Shown here one piece after another: positions 54,514 to 63,848 of a stretch of DNA of 64,000 nt. A program made the position numbers and the translations under genes. The notes below the pieces were generated by a model, which was given only the letters and a program-made list of their open reading frames with translations, searched no databases and was not told the DNA's origin. Source of the stretch: Calditrichales bacterium MX18-03 (GTDB lineage: Bacteria > Bacillota > Clostridia > Lutisporales > Lutisporaceae); contig JAJGRE010000001.1 of NCBI GenBank assembly GCA_021083345.1, positions 248,001-312,000 of the forward strand, read 5' to 3'. Each line of letters begins with the position of its first letter. The first letter of the stretch is position 1.

Positions 54514-55233
54514 TCATTTCAATGCGCCATATCTTCTGTCTCTGCTCTGGTATTCATGTATGGCGTCAAGCAGGCTCTGCCTGTTGAATTCGGGCCAAGG
54601 TACATCCATAAAAACCAATTCACTGTAAGCACTCTGCCATAACAAAAAGTTGCTGAGTCTTTTTTCACCGCTGGTTCTAATGATCAGGTCCGGGTCAAGA
54701 TCCGTACCGGTATAAAGATGTGCGGCAAATAATGTCTCATCAATTTTATCCGTATCAATCAGTCCTGCTTTGGCTTTTTGGGCAATTTCCTTGCAAGCCT
54801 TCAATATTTCCAAACGGCCCCCGTAATTCAAAGCAATATTAAATTGCAGGCCGGTATTATCCTTTGTAAGCTCCAGTGCCCGGAGGATCTCCGTCCTTGT
54901 CTGTTCCGGCAGGACTTCCATTTCCCCCAGCACCTTGATTTTCACTTTGTTTTCGTGCAGCTCACTGATTTCCTTTTTCATGTATTCTACCAGCAAATTC
55001 ATCAGGAAACTGACCTCATCCATGGGCCGTCTCCAGTTCTCAGTGGAAAAAGCGTACACGGTCAAGAACTCTACGCCCAAGTCGCTGCAGGCCCGGACCG
55101 TTTCCTTTAGTGAAGCCATACCGGCCTTGTGCCCCATGACCCTGGGGAGTCCCCGTTTTTTTGCCCATCGGCCGTTACCGTCCATAATGATGGCAATATG
55201 CTTCGGAAGCTTTATGATCTCCAGTTCTTCCAT
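54514..55233 (-). CDS. uppS: Undecaprenyl diphosphate synthase (isoprenyl transferase)
   Basis: The 239-residue cis-prenyltransferase makes the C55 carrier lipid for peptidoglycan. Conserved regions: AIIMDGNGRWAKKRGLPRVM, FSTENWRRP, LNYGGR and DPDLIIRTSGEKRLSNFLLW. The ATG at 55233 was chosen for GGGAGG 9 bases upstream; the frame stays open for 10 more codons. It is paired with cdsA as in nearly all Firmicutes. Confidence 0.95.
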   Translation of the reverse strand: MEELEIIKLPKHIAIIMDGNGRWAKKRGLPRVMGHKAGMASLKETVRACSDLGVEFLTVYAFSTENWRRPMDEVSFLMNLLVEYMKKEISELHENKVKIKVLGEMEVLPEQTRTEILRALELTKDNTGLQFNIALNYGGRLEILKACKEIAQKAKAGLIDTDKIDETLFAAHLYTGTDLDPDLIIRTSGEKRLSNFLLWQSAYSELVFMDVPWPEFNRQSLLDAIHEYQSRDRRYGALK

Positions 55234-55371
55234 GGTGGAATACCTCCCTCGTAACCTGCTCAAGCTTGGACTTATTTTTGGACCGCCCTGCTCCCTGAAA
55301 GATGTAAAAAATAAAATCGGTCAGGCAGCCTGACGCGATCTTATTTCCACAATCGGTTAAAAATACAATCG

Positions 55372-55581
55372 TCATTTAAAAACACTTGTCGTCAGCCTTA
55401 TCCTTCCTTCTGAAACAACTTGTCTGACAACAACCGGTTCATTGCTCCGGCGTTCACTTCTTTTATCCTCAAAGGGGGTCAAGGTGCAATCGACCTCAAT
55501 GCTGTCGGCCGAAATGCCCTCCAACCCGCTAATCAACTGAAGCGCCTTCTCCAGTTTAAACCCGATGACATTAGGTATCAT
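55372..55581 (-). CDS. Small conserved protein with PASTA-like repeat
   Basis: The 69-residue product begins MIPNVIGFKLEKALQLISG and ends VVRQVVSEGRIRLTTSVFK. This matches the pattern of a PASTA domain (PNVIG..L..A...I then QV....I.L..S), but it has no export signal. The ATG at 55581 has GGAGG at 7 bases; an upstream extension is basic and likely untranslated. Between frr and uppS, clostridial genomes often hold such a small gene. Function unknown. Confidence 0.7.
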   Translation of the reverse strand: MIPNVIGFKLEKALQLISGLEGISADSIEVDCTLTPFEDKRSERRSNEPVVVRQVVSEGRIRLTTSVFK

Positions 55582-55621
55582 ACCGGTTTCCTCCAGGCTA
55601 TTCCATTGATTCAGGCTCCGC

Positions 55622-56179
55622 TTATACTTCCATGATTTCCTTTTCCTTTGCTTCAATGGCCTTATCTATCTCTTTAATGTATTTATCCGTCATTTTCTGT
55701 GTGTCCTCTTCGGATTTCTTAAGCTCATCCTCTGTAATCTTACTGTCTTTCTTCAGCTTCTTCAGGTGCTCGTTCCCATCCCTTCGGATATTGCGGACAG
55801 CTACCTTGGCCTCTTCCGCCAGCTTCTTGACCACCTTGACCAGTTCTTTTCTTCTTTCTTCCGTCAGCTGCGGAACCAGAAGCCTTATCATTTTGCCGTC
55901 GTTGGAAGGATTGATTCCCAGGTCTGATTTAAGTATCGCTTTCTCGATGGCAGGTATGGATTTTACATCCCATGGGCTGATGGTTAAAAGCCTCGGCTCG
56001 GGTGCCGCAATATTTGCCAATTGATTCAAGGGTGTTACCGCGCCATAATATTCCACGCTGATCCGATCCAAAATGGTCGGATTTGCCCGGCCTGCTTTCA
56101 ATGTGACCAGTTCATGCTTCAATACGTTTAAAGTCTTATCCATTTTCTCCTGCATGCCTTTTTCGATGTCCTTTATCAT
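55622..56179 (-). CDS. frr: Ribosome recycling factor
   Basis: The 185-residue tRNA-shaped protein splits post-termination ribosomes with EF-G. The three-helix bundle has [20 protein letters not shown] and the C-terminal [20 protein letters not shown] block. It follows pyrH by 4 bases. Confidence 0.97.
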   Translation of the reverse strand: MIKDIEKGMQEKMDKTLNVLKHELVTLKAGRANPTILDRISVEYYGAVTPLNQLANIAAPEPRLLTISPWDVKSIPAIEKAILKSDLGINPSNDGKMIRLLVPQLTEERRKELVKVVKKLAEEAKVAVRNIRRDGNEHLKKLKKDSKITEDELKKSEEDTQKMTDKYIKEIDKAIEAKEKEIMEV

Positions 56180-56183
56180 GTGT

Positions 56184-56897
56184 TTAATCCTCCTTCACGA
56201 TTGTTCCTATCTCTTCTCCCTTGATTGCCCTGATAATGTTATTGGGATCCTTCAGGTCAAATACAAGGATGGGCACCTTATTGTCCCTGCACAGGGAGGC
56301 AGCTGTCGCATCCATGACCCCCAGACCCTTGTTGATGACATCAATATAGGATAACTGGTCGTATTTCTTTGCATCCTTAAATTTCACAGGATCGCAGTCA
56401 TATACGCCGTCCACCTTTTTAGCCATCAGGATGATATCTGCTTCGATTTCAGCTGCACGAAGCGCTGCAGTTGTATCCGTGGAAAAATATGCATTACCGA
56501 TACCGGAGGCAAATATAACGACTCTTCCCTTTTCCAAGTGCCGGATCGCCCTTCTGCGGATGTACGGCTCGGCAATCTGCCGCATTTCGATAGCGGTCTG
56601 TACTCTGGTAGGAACCTGAATGCGCTCCAGTGCGTCCTGCATCGCCAGCGCATTGATGACAGTGGCCAGCATACCCATATGATCCGCTGTAGTCCTGTCC
56701 ATTCCTTCCCCGCTTCTGCCCCGCCAAAAATTTCCGCCGCCCACAACGATGGCAACCTGTATGCCTAACCCATGCAGCAGTTTGACCTTTTCGGCAATGC
56801 CGAGCAGGGTATCCTGATCCAGTCCTGAGCTCTTTTCGCCGGCCAACGCCTCTCCGCTGAGCTTCAGTATCACTCTTTTATACTTTACGTCATTCAT
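56184..56897 (-). CDS. pyrH: UMP kinase
   Basis: The 237-residue amino-acid-kinase-fold enzyme phosphorylates UMP to UDP. It shows [12 protein letters not shown] at the start, [13 protein letters not shown] and the ATP-site block [19 protein letters not shown]. It lies in the tsf-pyrH-frr order but behind the tsf terminator. No promoter was obvious in the 56898-57021 gap. Confidence 0.97.
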   Translation of the reverse strand: MNDVKYKRVILKLSGEALAGEKSSGLDQDTLLGIAEKVKLLHGLGIQVAIVVGGGNFWRGRSGEGMDRTTADHMGMLATVINALAMQDALERIQVPTRVQTAIEMRQIAEPYIRRRAIRHLEKGRVVIFASGIGNAYFSTDTTAALRAAEIEADIILMAKKVDGVYDCDPVKFKDAKKYDQLSYIDVINKGLGVMDATAASLCRDNKVPILVFDLKDPNNIIRAIKGEEIGTIVKED

Positions 56898-57021
56898 TCG
56901 ATTTATACCTCCAATTAAGCATAAAATTTCTACAAAATCTAAAAAAATCCTGCTAAATATCTGCTATTAATTATTAAAAATTAGCAAATCCCATACCCAC
57001 TTACTGCCATCGGAAGATGTT

Positions 57022-57051
57022 CAAAAAAAAGAGAACACACTGTGTTCTCTT
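57022..57051 (-). terminator. Terminator after tsf
   Basis: A 10-bp stem (AAGAGAACAC 57029-57038 with GTGTTCTCTT 57042-57051) with a 3-base loop and an 8-T run on the minus strand overlaps the tsf stop codon. Confidence 0.9.
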
Positions 57052-57706
57052 AATTGCAAGTGCTCTTAACCTGGCTCATAACCTCTTCTACGAAGTTGTC
57101 TTCCTTTTTCTGAAGGCCTTCGCCCATTTCGTACCGGACAAACCTTCTGATGGAGATGTTTTCACCGATCTTGGCTATCATCGATGTAACAACTTCCTGA
57201 ATGGTCATATCGGTATCTTTTATGAAAGGCTGCTCCAGCAGGCAAATCTCCTTGTAATACTTTTCGATTCTGCCTTCTACCATCTTTTCGATGATCTTCT
57301 CAGGCTTTCCTTCGTTCAATGCCTGTGCCCTGAAGATTTCTTTTTCTTTTTCAATGACGTTCTGGTCAACCTGGTCTCTTGAAACAAAAAGCGGATTTGC
57401 CGCTGCAACCTGCATGGCCATATCCCTGACAAATGCTCTGAAGCCTTCATTCTTTGCCACGAAATCAGTCTCTGCGTTGATTTCAATCAAAACGCCGATT
57501 CTGCCGCCGCCATGGATATAAGCATCGACGATGCCTTCGCTTGCGATTCTGCCGGCCTTCTTTGCTGCTGCAGCAAGACCCTTTTCTCTTAAGAATTCGA
57601 TAGCCTTTTCCATATCGCCATTGCTTTCAACAAGAGCCTTTTTGCAGTCCATCATGCCGGCTCCCGTTCTTTCTCTAAGTTCCTTTACAGTTGAAGCATC
57701 AACCAT
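57050..57706 (-). CDS. tsf: Elongation factor Ts
   Basis: The 218-residue guanine nucleotide exchange factor for EF-Tu starts with a UBA-type helix region ([19 protein letters not shown]) and contains the core contact motif [14 protein letters not shown]. It has one core subdomain pair, the usual short Firmicute form. It is separated from rpsB by 328 bases that hold a probable structured RNA. Confidence 0.97.
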   Translation of the reverse strand: MVDASTVKELRERTGAGMMDCKKALVESNGDMEKAIEFLREKGLAAAAKKAGRIASEGIVDAYIHGGGRIGVLIEINAETDFVAKNEGFRAFVRDMAMQVAAANPLFVSRDQVDQNVIEKEKEIFRAQALNEGKPEKIIEKMVEGRIEKYYKEICLLEQPFIKDTDMTIQEVVTSMIAKIGENISIRRFVRYEMGEGLQKKEDNFVEEVMSQVKSTCN

Positions 57707-57783
57707 ATTATTCGCCTCCAGTAATCATTATTAATTTTCTTTGCTACATCACCCGTAGTAGTTGTAGTGTTAACCCTATGTAT

Positions 57784-57978
57784 AGTCATGCGAGGCCGGA
57801 TGTTATTGGTGCTAGCTTTGCAAGACTCGGAGTTTGCTATGCAAACATCCATTATTCTTCGTAGTCTTGCTTGCACCTCTTGCCCGCAGCATTGCTGCAT
57901 CCGCCTAAATATGATTAAAGGTAAGAACGAAACCGGGTGCATGACCCGCCTTTCATCCTTACCGATAAACACGATGAC
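57784..57978 (-). ncRNA. Candidate multibranched structured RNA between rpsB and tsf
   Basis: The region can fold as one closed structure. An outer stem joins 57784-57792 (AGTCATGCG) with 57971-57978 (CGATGACT, one bulge). Inside are three arms: 57820-57827/57863-57870 (GCAAGACT/AGTCTTGC) enclosing GTTTGC/GCAAAC at 57832-57846; GCAGC/GCTGC at 57886-57898; and GGTAAG/CTTACC at 57919-57962 enclosing GAAA/TTTC and CGGGT/ACCCG. This is far more nested pairing than a random spacer shows. The overlapping 95-codon frame looks non-coding. It could be a leader controlling tsf, or a standalone clostridial ncRNA class of this size such as raiA. The strand is inferred from the operon. Confidence 0.5.
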
Positions 57979-58034
57979 TGGTTCCCTGCCATTTATCCGT
58001 TAGCAACGCTTAGTCAGCAAGGTCTGTTTTTTTA

Positions 58035-58733
58035 TTACTCAGCAAGCTGTTCGCCTTGTCTTGCTTCGATTATGGCATCTGCCATTCTTGAAGTAAGCAA
58101 CTTGACTGCTCTGATCGCATCGTCATTTCCCGGAATGGGATAATCCACTTCTTCAGGGTCACAATTGGTATCGACGATAGCAATGATCGGAATGCCCAGA
58201 ATGTGTGCTTCCTGGATGGCAATCTTTTCTTTTCTTGGATCGACAACGAACAATGCACCGGGTAAGTTGGTCATGTTCTTGATGCCGCCGAGATTCTTCT
58301 CCAGTTTTTCCTTTTCGGCACGGAGTTTGATGACTTCCTTCTTGGGAAGGACATCAAAGGTTCCGTCCTGTTCCATTCTTTCCAGCTCGTTCAATCTGTC
58401 GATTCTCTTTCTGATTGTCTTGAAGTTGGTCATCATGCCGCCCAACCATCTCTGATTGACATAGAACATGTCGCTCCGGATTGCTTCAGATTCAATCGAC
58501 TCCTGAGCCTGCTTCTTCGTACCTACAAAAAGGATGTCCTTACCGGTACCGGCAACCTGCTTAATAAAGTTATAAGCCTCTTCAACCTTCTTCACGGTCT
58601 TCTGAAGGTCGATGATATAGATGCCGTTCCTTTCTGTAAAAATGTACTCAGCCATTTTGGGGTTCCATCTTCTTGTCTGGTGACCGAAATGAACACCGGC
58701 TTCAAGAAGTTGTTTCATTGAAATTACTGACAT
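58035..58733 (-). CDS. rpsB: 30S ribosomal protein S2
   Basis: The 232-residue protein begins [20 protein letters not shown] with [20 protein letters not shown], and holds [15 protein letters not shown] and the C-terminal [20 protein letters not shown] block. It is the first gene of the rpsB-tsf unit, with a strong AGGAGG ribosome-binding site and a leader of about 140 bases. Confidence 0.98.
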   Translation of the reverse strand: MSVISMKQLLEAGVHFGHQTRRWNPKMAEYIFTERNGIYIIDLQKTVKKVEEAYNFIKQVAGTGKDILFVGTKKQAQESIESEAIRSDMFYVNQRWLGGMMTNFKTIRKRIDRLNELERMEQDGTFDVLPKKEVIKLRAEKEKLEKNLGGIKNMTNLPGALFVVDPRKEKIAIQEAHILGIPIIAIVDTNCDPEEVDYPIPGNDDAIRAVKLLTSRMADAIIEARQGEQLAE

Positions 58734-58882
58734 TACATTTCACCTCCTATGGTTTTTCCGCCACGATTTTCATTTCTCTTGAAGTCAGCCTTATCCGCTG
58801 GATGCCGTTGAAGCGGCTTTTTCCAAGGTTTACAGCTGCACCCTTCAAAAAATCAAATCATGTGTGTTTTTTCACCTTATGT

Positions 58883-58911
58883 AGTATACCACATAATATA
58901 TTTATTGGCAA
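58883..58911 (-). promoter_or_regulatory. Sigma-A promoter of rpsB-tsf
   Basis: TTGCCA (58906-58911) and TATACT (58883-58888) are 17 bases apart. The long leader (58734 to about 58876) may carry an S2 autoregulatory structure, which I cannot define. Confidence 0.7.
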
Positions 58912-58930
58912 TATGCCTTGCCATTATACA

Positions 58931-58957
58931 AAAAAAATCTAGGCTTACGGCTCTAGA
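58931..58957 (-). terminator. Terminator at the end of the motility operon
   Basis: An imperfect stem (TCTAGAGC with GC-CTAGA, one bulge) is followed by eight T on the minus strand, 15 bases past the last small gene. Confidence 0.65.
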
Positions 58958-58971
58958 ATCTGCTTTGGGCT

Positions 58972-59412
58972 TTATGACTGCGTCAATGCGTTTATCAGTT
59001 CATCCCTGTTCATTCCTTTTCTGACTGTGAATTCCCCTGCTTTCAAAGCACCTGTCTTGTCCAATTCCTTAAGCCTTTCCACGAATGCGACCGCATCCTC
59101 AATCAAGCCTGCAGCCTTCAGCATGCCCGCCACACTTTCAGATGTAGCTCCGCTCTCGATCCGGATGGTAACCTTCTCTCCTTCAGTATCGGGTGTGGCT
59201 GTCGGGGTCACGGCAGGCGCCTTCTCCTGGTTATTCTGTTGATTTTTGATAACCTGGTCCTTTGTCAGAACAATCAGTTGGTGCTTTTCAGCTTCCTTCT
59301 TGATTTCTTCAACCGTCATGGGCTGTTTGCCTGCATTGATGTTGACCATCGCAGCCAGGATAAACCCGATTCCAATACCCAGAATGATATTCTTCAGACT
59401 ATATTTGCTCAT
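58972..59412 (-). CDS. Membrane-anchored protein with YceG/MltG-like N-terminal (LysM-like) domain
   Basis: The 146-residue protein has one N-terminal membrane helix (IILGIGIGFILAAMVNI), a Pro/Thr-rich linker (about 60-80), and a C-terminal domain (VTIRIESGATSESVAGMLKA, LKAGEFTVRKGMNRDELINAL) like the LysM-like region that precedes the catalytic part of MltG lytic transglycosylases. The catalytic domain is missing, so it is probably a wall-binding or scaffold protein. Its ATG directly follows the upstream stop codon. Confidence 0.7.
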   Translation of the reverse strand: MSKYSLKNIILGIGIGFILAAMVNINAGKQPMTVEEIKKEAEKHQLIVLTKDQVIKNQQNNQEKAPAVTPTATPDTEGEKVTIRIESGATSESVAGMLKAAGLIEDAVAFVERLKELDKTGALKAGEFTVRKGMNRDELINALTQS

Positions 59413-59946
59413 TTAATCGACCTCGTTTTTCAGCGATAGAATCAGCATGACCTCACCTTGCCCCATGTTCAGCTGCTTGGCAATCTCAGTAACGCTCATG
59501 CCTCGGGCCGAACAGTCAAAAACTGCCTGCTGCTTGGGGTTAAGCTTCATGCTGCGGGCGTTTTCCTTTTCTGCAGCATCTGCGGTGATCTTTTTCTTTC
59601 TCACAGCAGCGGCAGCTGTCATGACCGGTATGACCGGTATGACCGGAGGCGGCGGCGGAACAGCCTCTCTGGGCTGCGGTCTTGGCGCTTCCGGGGCGGG
59701 GCCCATGCTCCGATATGCATCACGCAGGCTGCTCAGTTTTTCCTCTATCTCCTTCACCACTATCTCAGAGGTATAATTCAGTTCAGCAATGATCTCATCG
59801 GCATCCTCGATGACCTTCTTGATCTCCTGCTCTTTGACATCCAGATTGAAATAGATGTCTTCACCTTTCAGTTTATCAAGGAATATCAGGACGGTAGCCG
59901 CCAGCACCATGAATATTCCCAGAGCCATTAACAAATAGTTGACCAT
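59413..59946 (-). CDS. Membrane-anchored protein with C-terminal helix-turn-helix (DUF6115-like)
   Basis: The 177-residue product has an N-terminal membrane helix (LLMALGIFMVLAATVLIFL), a coiled-coil-prone segment (about 35-80), a Pro-rich linker and a C-terminal HTH-like end (LNPKQQAVFDCSARGMSVTEIAKQLNMGQGE, shown here as LNPKQQAVFDCSARG and SVTEIAKQLNMGQGE). That end resembles the sigma-70 region 4/LuxR helix pair. Such proteins occur downstream of fliA-fapA in clostridia. Function unknown. Confidence 0.7.
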   Translation of the reverse strand: MVNYLLMALGIFMVLAATVLIFLDKLKGEDIYFNLDVKEQEIKKVIEDADEIIAELNYTSEIVVKEIEEKLSSLRDAYRSMGPAPEAPRPQPREAVPPPPPVIPVIPVMTAAAAVRKKKITADAAEKENARSMKLNPKQQAVFDCSARGMSVTEIAKQLNMGQGEVMLILSLKNEVD

Positions 59947-59957
59947 AAGCCACCCCT

Positions 59958-60266
59958 TCAGATCCTGATATCAATACTATTTTTTGCCTTCTCTTCCTGC
60001 TTGCCCTTGGCATCCTCTTCAGCATGATCGTCTTCCTTTTTTTTCTTTCCCCTGCGGTCTTTCTTTTCATCATTCTTGTTTATTTTGGCCTGGTAAGGCT
60101 TCTGCGTTCCACCAACCTGCTTAAGATTTCTTTCGTTTTGCTGCTGCTCCTTGTGCATATTGATGTTTTGATTGTTTCTAGTGTTTTCAGTCTCTGCGTT
60201 TTTGGCTTTCTGAACCTCAGGAATCTTGGGAATCATTGTTTGAAGGTCAACCGGTCTGATAGGCAT
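59958..60266 (-). CDS. Small charged hypothetical protein
   Basis: The 102-residue product starts MPIRPVDLQTMIPKIPEVQK and then becomes a low-complexity Lys/Glu/Asp/Asn-rich tail (about 30-95) without hydrophobic segments. It lies between fapA and the DUF6115-like gene, within 25 bases of both, so it is likely a real operon member. The conserved N-terminus and disordered tail resemble small proteins placed here in other clostridial motility operons. Function unknown. Confidence 0.6.
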   Translation of the reverse strand: MPIRPVDLQTMIPKIPEVQKAKNAETENTRNNQNINMHKEQQQNERNLKQVGGTQKPYQAKINKNDEKKDRRGKKKKEDDHAEEDAKGKQEEKAKNSIDIRI

Positions 60267-60288
60267 CGAAATCCCTCCTGCCAGTTAT

Positions 60289-62091
60289 TTAATCCTCATA
60301 GGAAAGAATCTTGATCTCCGCATTTGCGCGATAGAAGGTTATATATTTCATAGAATCCTTTATGTACATCATGCTGCTGCCGATAATTATCCGGCTTCCC
60401 GGATAGATGACATCGGATACCTTGATCTTGCCCTTTGTCAATTCTTCAAAATGCTTCTCCATTTCAACCAGCTCCTGCTTTAGCTGCTCAGCCTTTTGTG
60501 ACAACTGCAACTTCAGCTGGATGGATTTGCCCAGCAGTACCTTTTTATCCTGCGGCAATTCCCCAGCTTTGCTGATTTTAGTCAGCAGATCCACTGCTTT
60601 GGCGGTTTTATCCAGGTTTTCTGCTACCTGTTTCTGTTCCAGCTTCACAGCATCGTATTTTTTCCTCAGGTCCGGATTTGTCCCTACCTCCACTTCAGTA
60701 ACCGTCGCCATGGGAGATCCAATCACTTTTGCTTTTATTTCATCACTTACCTTGAAAAAACCGCCTACCAGAAGGCCTTTCCTGCCGGTGGCCTCAAGTC
60801 TTTTTCCACAGTAAATCTGACTATGCATGATGGCGTCGCTCTGTATATTGCCCTTCACGTCAATTCTGCTGTTTTCAATAAATTTTGCGATCAAATCCCC
60901 TTCACAATACAGATCGCCCTTGTTCATCCCCTGTATGCCCCTATGCAGGATGATATTGCCGTTGGACCGAATGATGGCACCCTCCACGACACCATATACC
61001 TCGACATCGCCTTCCGCTTCGATCTCAAAGCCGGTTATAACATTACCCATGACCAGAACCTTGCCGTTAAAGCGAATATTGCCGGTTGAGTTGTCGACAT
61101 TATGCTTGACCTCATAGACAGAAAAAACATTCACCTTGCCATCAAGAAGCTTGACTTCACCGTCTATTGACGCAATAAGCTCCAAGCCGTCTTCACTGAT
61201 TTCAGTATTTTTGCCTCTCGGCAGCGCCAGCTTCTTTCCATCCTTTGCCGAGATATCCGTTCCCTGAACGGTTTTGCCGGGAATCCCTTTGGTACCCGGG
61301 ATCAATGTAACCAGCCGGTGTCCCTTTTCCACGTTTTTTATGAGGGACAATTCCCGGTAATTGACTTTGCCATCCTTATCGATACTGATGGTCTTCTCTC
61401 CCGACGCATCAAAATGATAATGCAGCTCGGAATCCTTGCCTGGCTGCTGTTCTATGCCCTGCGCTATCAGTAGCTCCCTGCCGTATGTCTTAAGCAGCAC
61501 AGTCTGCCTGACTTCCTCCTGATTTATGTTGAAGACGACACCTTTTTCCTTCAGTGCCTCATAGATTGCTTTCTCAGTGATATCTTCGCCGCCTACCGGC
61601 TCCGTTACCAGAATATGCGCCTGCATGAAATCCGGTGATACCCTGACGCTGCAGGTGCTGTCCAATTGCTTTTCCTCCTGCGCGTCAGCTATGGGAATCC
61701 AATTATCATAATTGCCGATTTCCATTGCCTGCTTTAACTTGTCCAGATTGACATTGTTTATTTTTTTCAAATCGATTTGGGCAACCACATCCACCATGGT
61801 AACTGCTTTATTGATATGGATGTATACGCCGTCCGGCTTGTAATCAAAAAGAAGCTCCTTGCTTCCAAGGTTCAAGTCCTTATCCAGCAGCTCGCTGATC
61901 TGATTTTCTGCAAGCTGTATTTTTTTGTCTGCTTCAAGGCTGATTTTGATTTTAAAGTAAGATGCAAAAAGAGATTTCTTGCTTTCAAGGATTTCAATAT
62001 GCAGTTCATCCTTGCCGACTTGAAATTTTTTCATACCTTCTTCGACCAGTTTTTCATAATCCTTGCCTTCTAAAACAATAAAATCTCCCAT
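60289..62091 (-). CDS. FapA-family protein (DUF342, flagellar assembly protein A)
   Basis: The 600-residue protein has an N-terminal Jag-like region (VLEGKDYEKLVEEGMKKFQV), a conserved DUF342 part and a long beta-helix-like section (GKVLVMGNVITGFEIEAEGD, ...VYGVVEGAIIRSNGNI). A C-terminal coiled coil (about 480-550) follows. FapA proteins occur in flagellar or envelope operons; in Vibrio FapA affects flagellar assembly. It directly follows fliA by 15 bases. Confidence 0.85.
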   Translation of the reverse strand: MGDFIVLEGKDYEKLVEEGMKKFQVGKDELHIEILESKKSLFASYFKIKISLEADKKIQLAENQISELLDKDLNLGSKELLFDYKPDGVYIHINKAVTMVDVVAQIDLKKINNVNLDKLKQAMEIGNYDNWIPIADAQEEKQLDSTCSVRVSPDFMQAHILVTEPVGGEDITEKAIYEALKEKGVVFNINQEEVRQTVLLKTYGRELLIAQGIEQQPGKDSELHYHFDASGEKTISIDKDGKVNYRELSLIKNVEKGHRLVTLIPGTKGIPGKTVQGTDISAKDGKKLALPRGKNTEISEDGLELIASIDGEVKLLDGKVNVFSVYEVKHNVDNSTGNIRFNGKVLVMGNVITGFEIEAEGDVEVYGVVEGAIIRSNGNIILHRGIQGMNKGDLYCEGDLIAKFIENSRIDVKGNIQSDAIMHSQIYCGKRLEATGRKGLLVGGFFKVSDEIKAKVIGSPMATVTEVEVGTNPDLRKKYDAVKLEQKQVAENLDKTAKAVDLLTKISKAGELPQDKKVLLGKSIQLKLQLSQKAEQLKQELVEMEKHFEELTKGKIKVSDVIYPGSRIIIGSSMMYIKDSMKYITFYRANAEIKILSYED

Positions 62092-62106
62092 AATCCATAC
62101 ACCACC

Positions 62107-62847
62107 TTAATTCTCGAAAGATGCCTTCAGTTTATTTTTCATCCGGATGATTGCCTTTGTATGCAGCTGTGATACTCTTGATTCAGAAACGCCCAGAAGC
62201 TTTCCGATTTCCTTGTAGGTCAGCTCCTCATAATAGTACAGGGCGATAATTTTCTTTTCTTTTTCGGGGAGCAGGTTTATCGCATCTGCCAGGATGGTTT
62301 TGACCACACCGCTTTCAACAATGCTCTCCGGACTATCCTCCAACCTTTCATCATCGCCTGCTACCTCGCGTTTCTGCTCAAGTAGGTCATCCAATGACAC
62401 GATGGAGTAGTTGGTGATATTATGAATTTTTTTATGAAATTCATCCAGTGTGATTCCCAGCTGCTCCGCCATTTCCTCATCTGTCGCGGGACGCCCCAGT
62501 TTATTCTCAAGCTCGGAAAAGGTCTTTTCCATTTCCTTTGATTTCTGGCGGACAGAGCGCGGCAGCCAGTCGATCTCTCTCAGCTGGTCGATAATGGCAC
62601 CCCGTATGCGCAGCTGCGCATAGGTATCGAATTTGACGCCTCTTCCAACATCATACTTGTCAATGGCATCAATCAGTCCAAAAACACCATAGCTGACCAG
62701 GTCATCGAAATCCACATTGTTTCCATAACTGGCATAGAGCCGTCCGGCAACATATTTTACAAGGTAAATATACCGGATGATCAACTCTTCTCTGATTTTT
62801 ATGTCTTTTGACTTCGAATAGGTTTCCCACAAACTGCCCAGCTCCAT
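62107..62847 (-). CDS. fliA: RNA polymerase sigma-28 factor FliA/SigD
   Basis: The 246-residue sigma factor has region 2 (FDDLVSYGVFGLIDAIDKYD) and region 3 followed by region 4 with a helix-turn-helix (LTYKEIGKLLGVSESRVSQLH). It directs late flagellar, chemotaxis and autolysin genes (SigD of Bacillus). The gene order cheC-cheD-small gene-fliA matches Firmicute fla/che operon ends. Confidence 0.94.
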   Translation of the reverse strand: MELGSLWETYSKSKDIKIREELIIRYIYLVKYVAGRLYASYGNNVDFDDLVSYGVFGLIDAIDKYDVGRGVKFDTYAQLRIRGAIIDQLREIDWLPRSVRQKSKEMEKTFSELENKLGRPATDEEMAEQLGITLDEFHKKIHNITNYSIVSLDDLLEQKREVAGDDERLEDSPESIVESGVVKTILADAINLLPEKEKKIIALYYYEELTYKEIGKLLGVSESRVSQLHTKAIIRMKNKLKASFEN

Positions 62848-62976
62848 TGCTTACCTCCGTTATATAGTTAAGACACTGTAATCTCTGATGCATCGCTTCG
62901 ATGTCAACAGTCTCTAAGCTATTTATGATAACATACTAAAGCTTTTTTCATAATGAACCTTAAATCATGTTATCTG

Positions 62977-63348
62977 CTAAAACTGATCCTCACCTTTGTT
63001 TGCCTGTTTATAGCGGTTTATATAAGCAGGGTTTACTTCCATAAAAGCGTCATCGTCCTCTTGCTGGCTCAAGCTGCTCATCAGTTCGTCGTCCATGGGA
63101 GGCACCTGGATATCGATAGCCGTTCCGTTCTTTGCAGCATTAAGGTTCTCCTGGTTCAGCCGGCTCTGGTAAACTGCTTTACTGAACACCTCCGACATCA
63201 CATGACCTAAAACTGTGAAAACCACGGTCACAATGATGCTCCTTACCATCAGCGCAGAAAAACCTACTCCGGTTATTATACCTAAGATCAGATTGACCAG
63301 AACGGCAGCTGAAACGACATAAAGCGGCAACTCGCCCAATACCCTCAT
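62977..63348 (-). CDS. Small membrane protein of the motility operon
   Basis: The 123-residue product has two membrane helices (about residues 5-25 and 30-55, LPLYVVSAAVLVNLILGIIT and SIIVTVVFTVLGHVM) and a charged cytosolic tail of about 65 residues. The ATG at 63348 is preceded by GGGAG at 7 bases and overlaps neither neighbour. It has the size and place of Bacillus ylxL/swrB-type genes between cheD and sigD, but sequence identity is not evident. Confidence 0.65.
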   Translation of the reverse strand: MRVLGELPLYVVSAAVLVNLILGIITGVGFSALMVRSIIVTVVFTVLGHVMSEVFSKAVYQSRLNQENLNAAKNGTAIDIQVPPMDDELMSSLSQQEDDDAFMEVNPAYINRYKQANKGEDQF

Positions 63349-63361
63349 TTTGTTGCTCCCA

Positions 63362-63847
63362 TCATATTTGTTTTGTACCATATCCGATGGTTTTTATTAA
63401 TAATATACCCGAATCCGAGTATAGTTCAATCGTTCGTCCGTAATTTCCTCCGGTATCCTCCGCAATAATAGGGATGTTCAACGCCTTCAACGATTCCTTG
63501 GTAGCCGACACGTTCCTGGCACCGATTCTCATGATATCACTGCTGTCGTTGAAATTAAACATTTGAGCCCCGCCGGCAAGCTTAGCAACGATCTTATTGC
63601 GCTTGGCGCCTATCTGAAGCATATCCTCCAGCAGCTTGACAATCCCTGTGTCCGCAAATTTGGCGATATTGCTGTTATTCTTGATCTGCTGACTGCTCGG
63701 GAGCATGATATGGGCCATGCCGGCTATTTTTGTCGTGCTGTCGTAAAGGCATATTCCTACGCATGACCCCAGACCCAATGTCGTTAAAACACCGGGAAAG
63801 CATACCGTATTCAAATCCGCCATTCCGACCTTTATCAAATCTGCCAT
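63362..63847 (-). CDS. cheD: Chemoreceptor glutamine deamidase CheD
   Basis: The 161-residue CheD deamidates glutamines of methyl-accepting chemotaxis receptors and binds CheC. The nucleophilic Cys lies in LGLGSCVGICLYD with His in MAHIMLPSS and Thr/Asn region KLAGGAQMF. It starts 2 bases after the cheC stop codon, so the pair is coupled. Confidence 0.95.
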   Translation of the reverse strand: MADLIKVGMADLNTVCFPGVLTTLGLGSCVGICLYDSTTKIAGMAHIMLPSSQQIKNNSNIAKFADTGIVKLLEDMLQIGAKRNKIVAKLAGGAQMFNFNDSSDIMRIGARNVSATKESLKALNIPIIAEDTGGNYGRTIELYSDSGILLIKTIGYGTKQI

Positions 63848-63848
63848 A

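Noticed and set aside
57685-57972. 95-codon minus-strand frame between rpsB and tsf
   Set aside because: The product is unlike any protein family, lacks a ribosome-binding site and overlaps tsf; the region is better explained as structured RNA.
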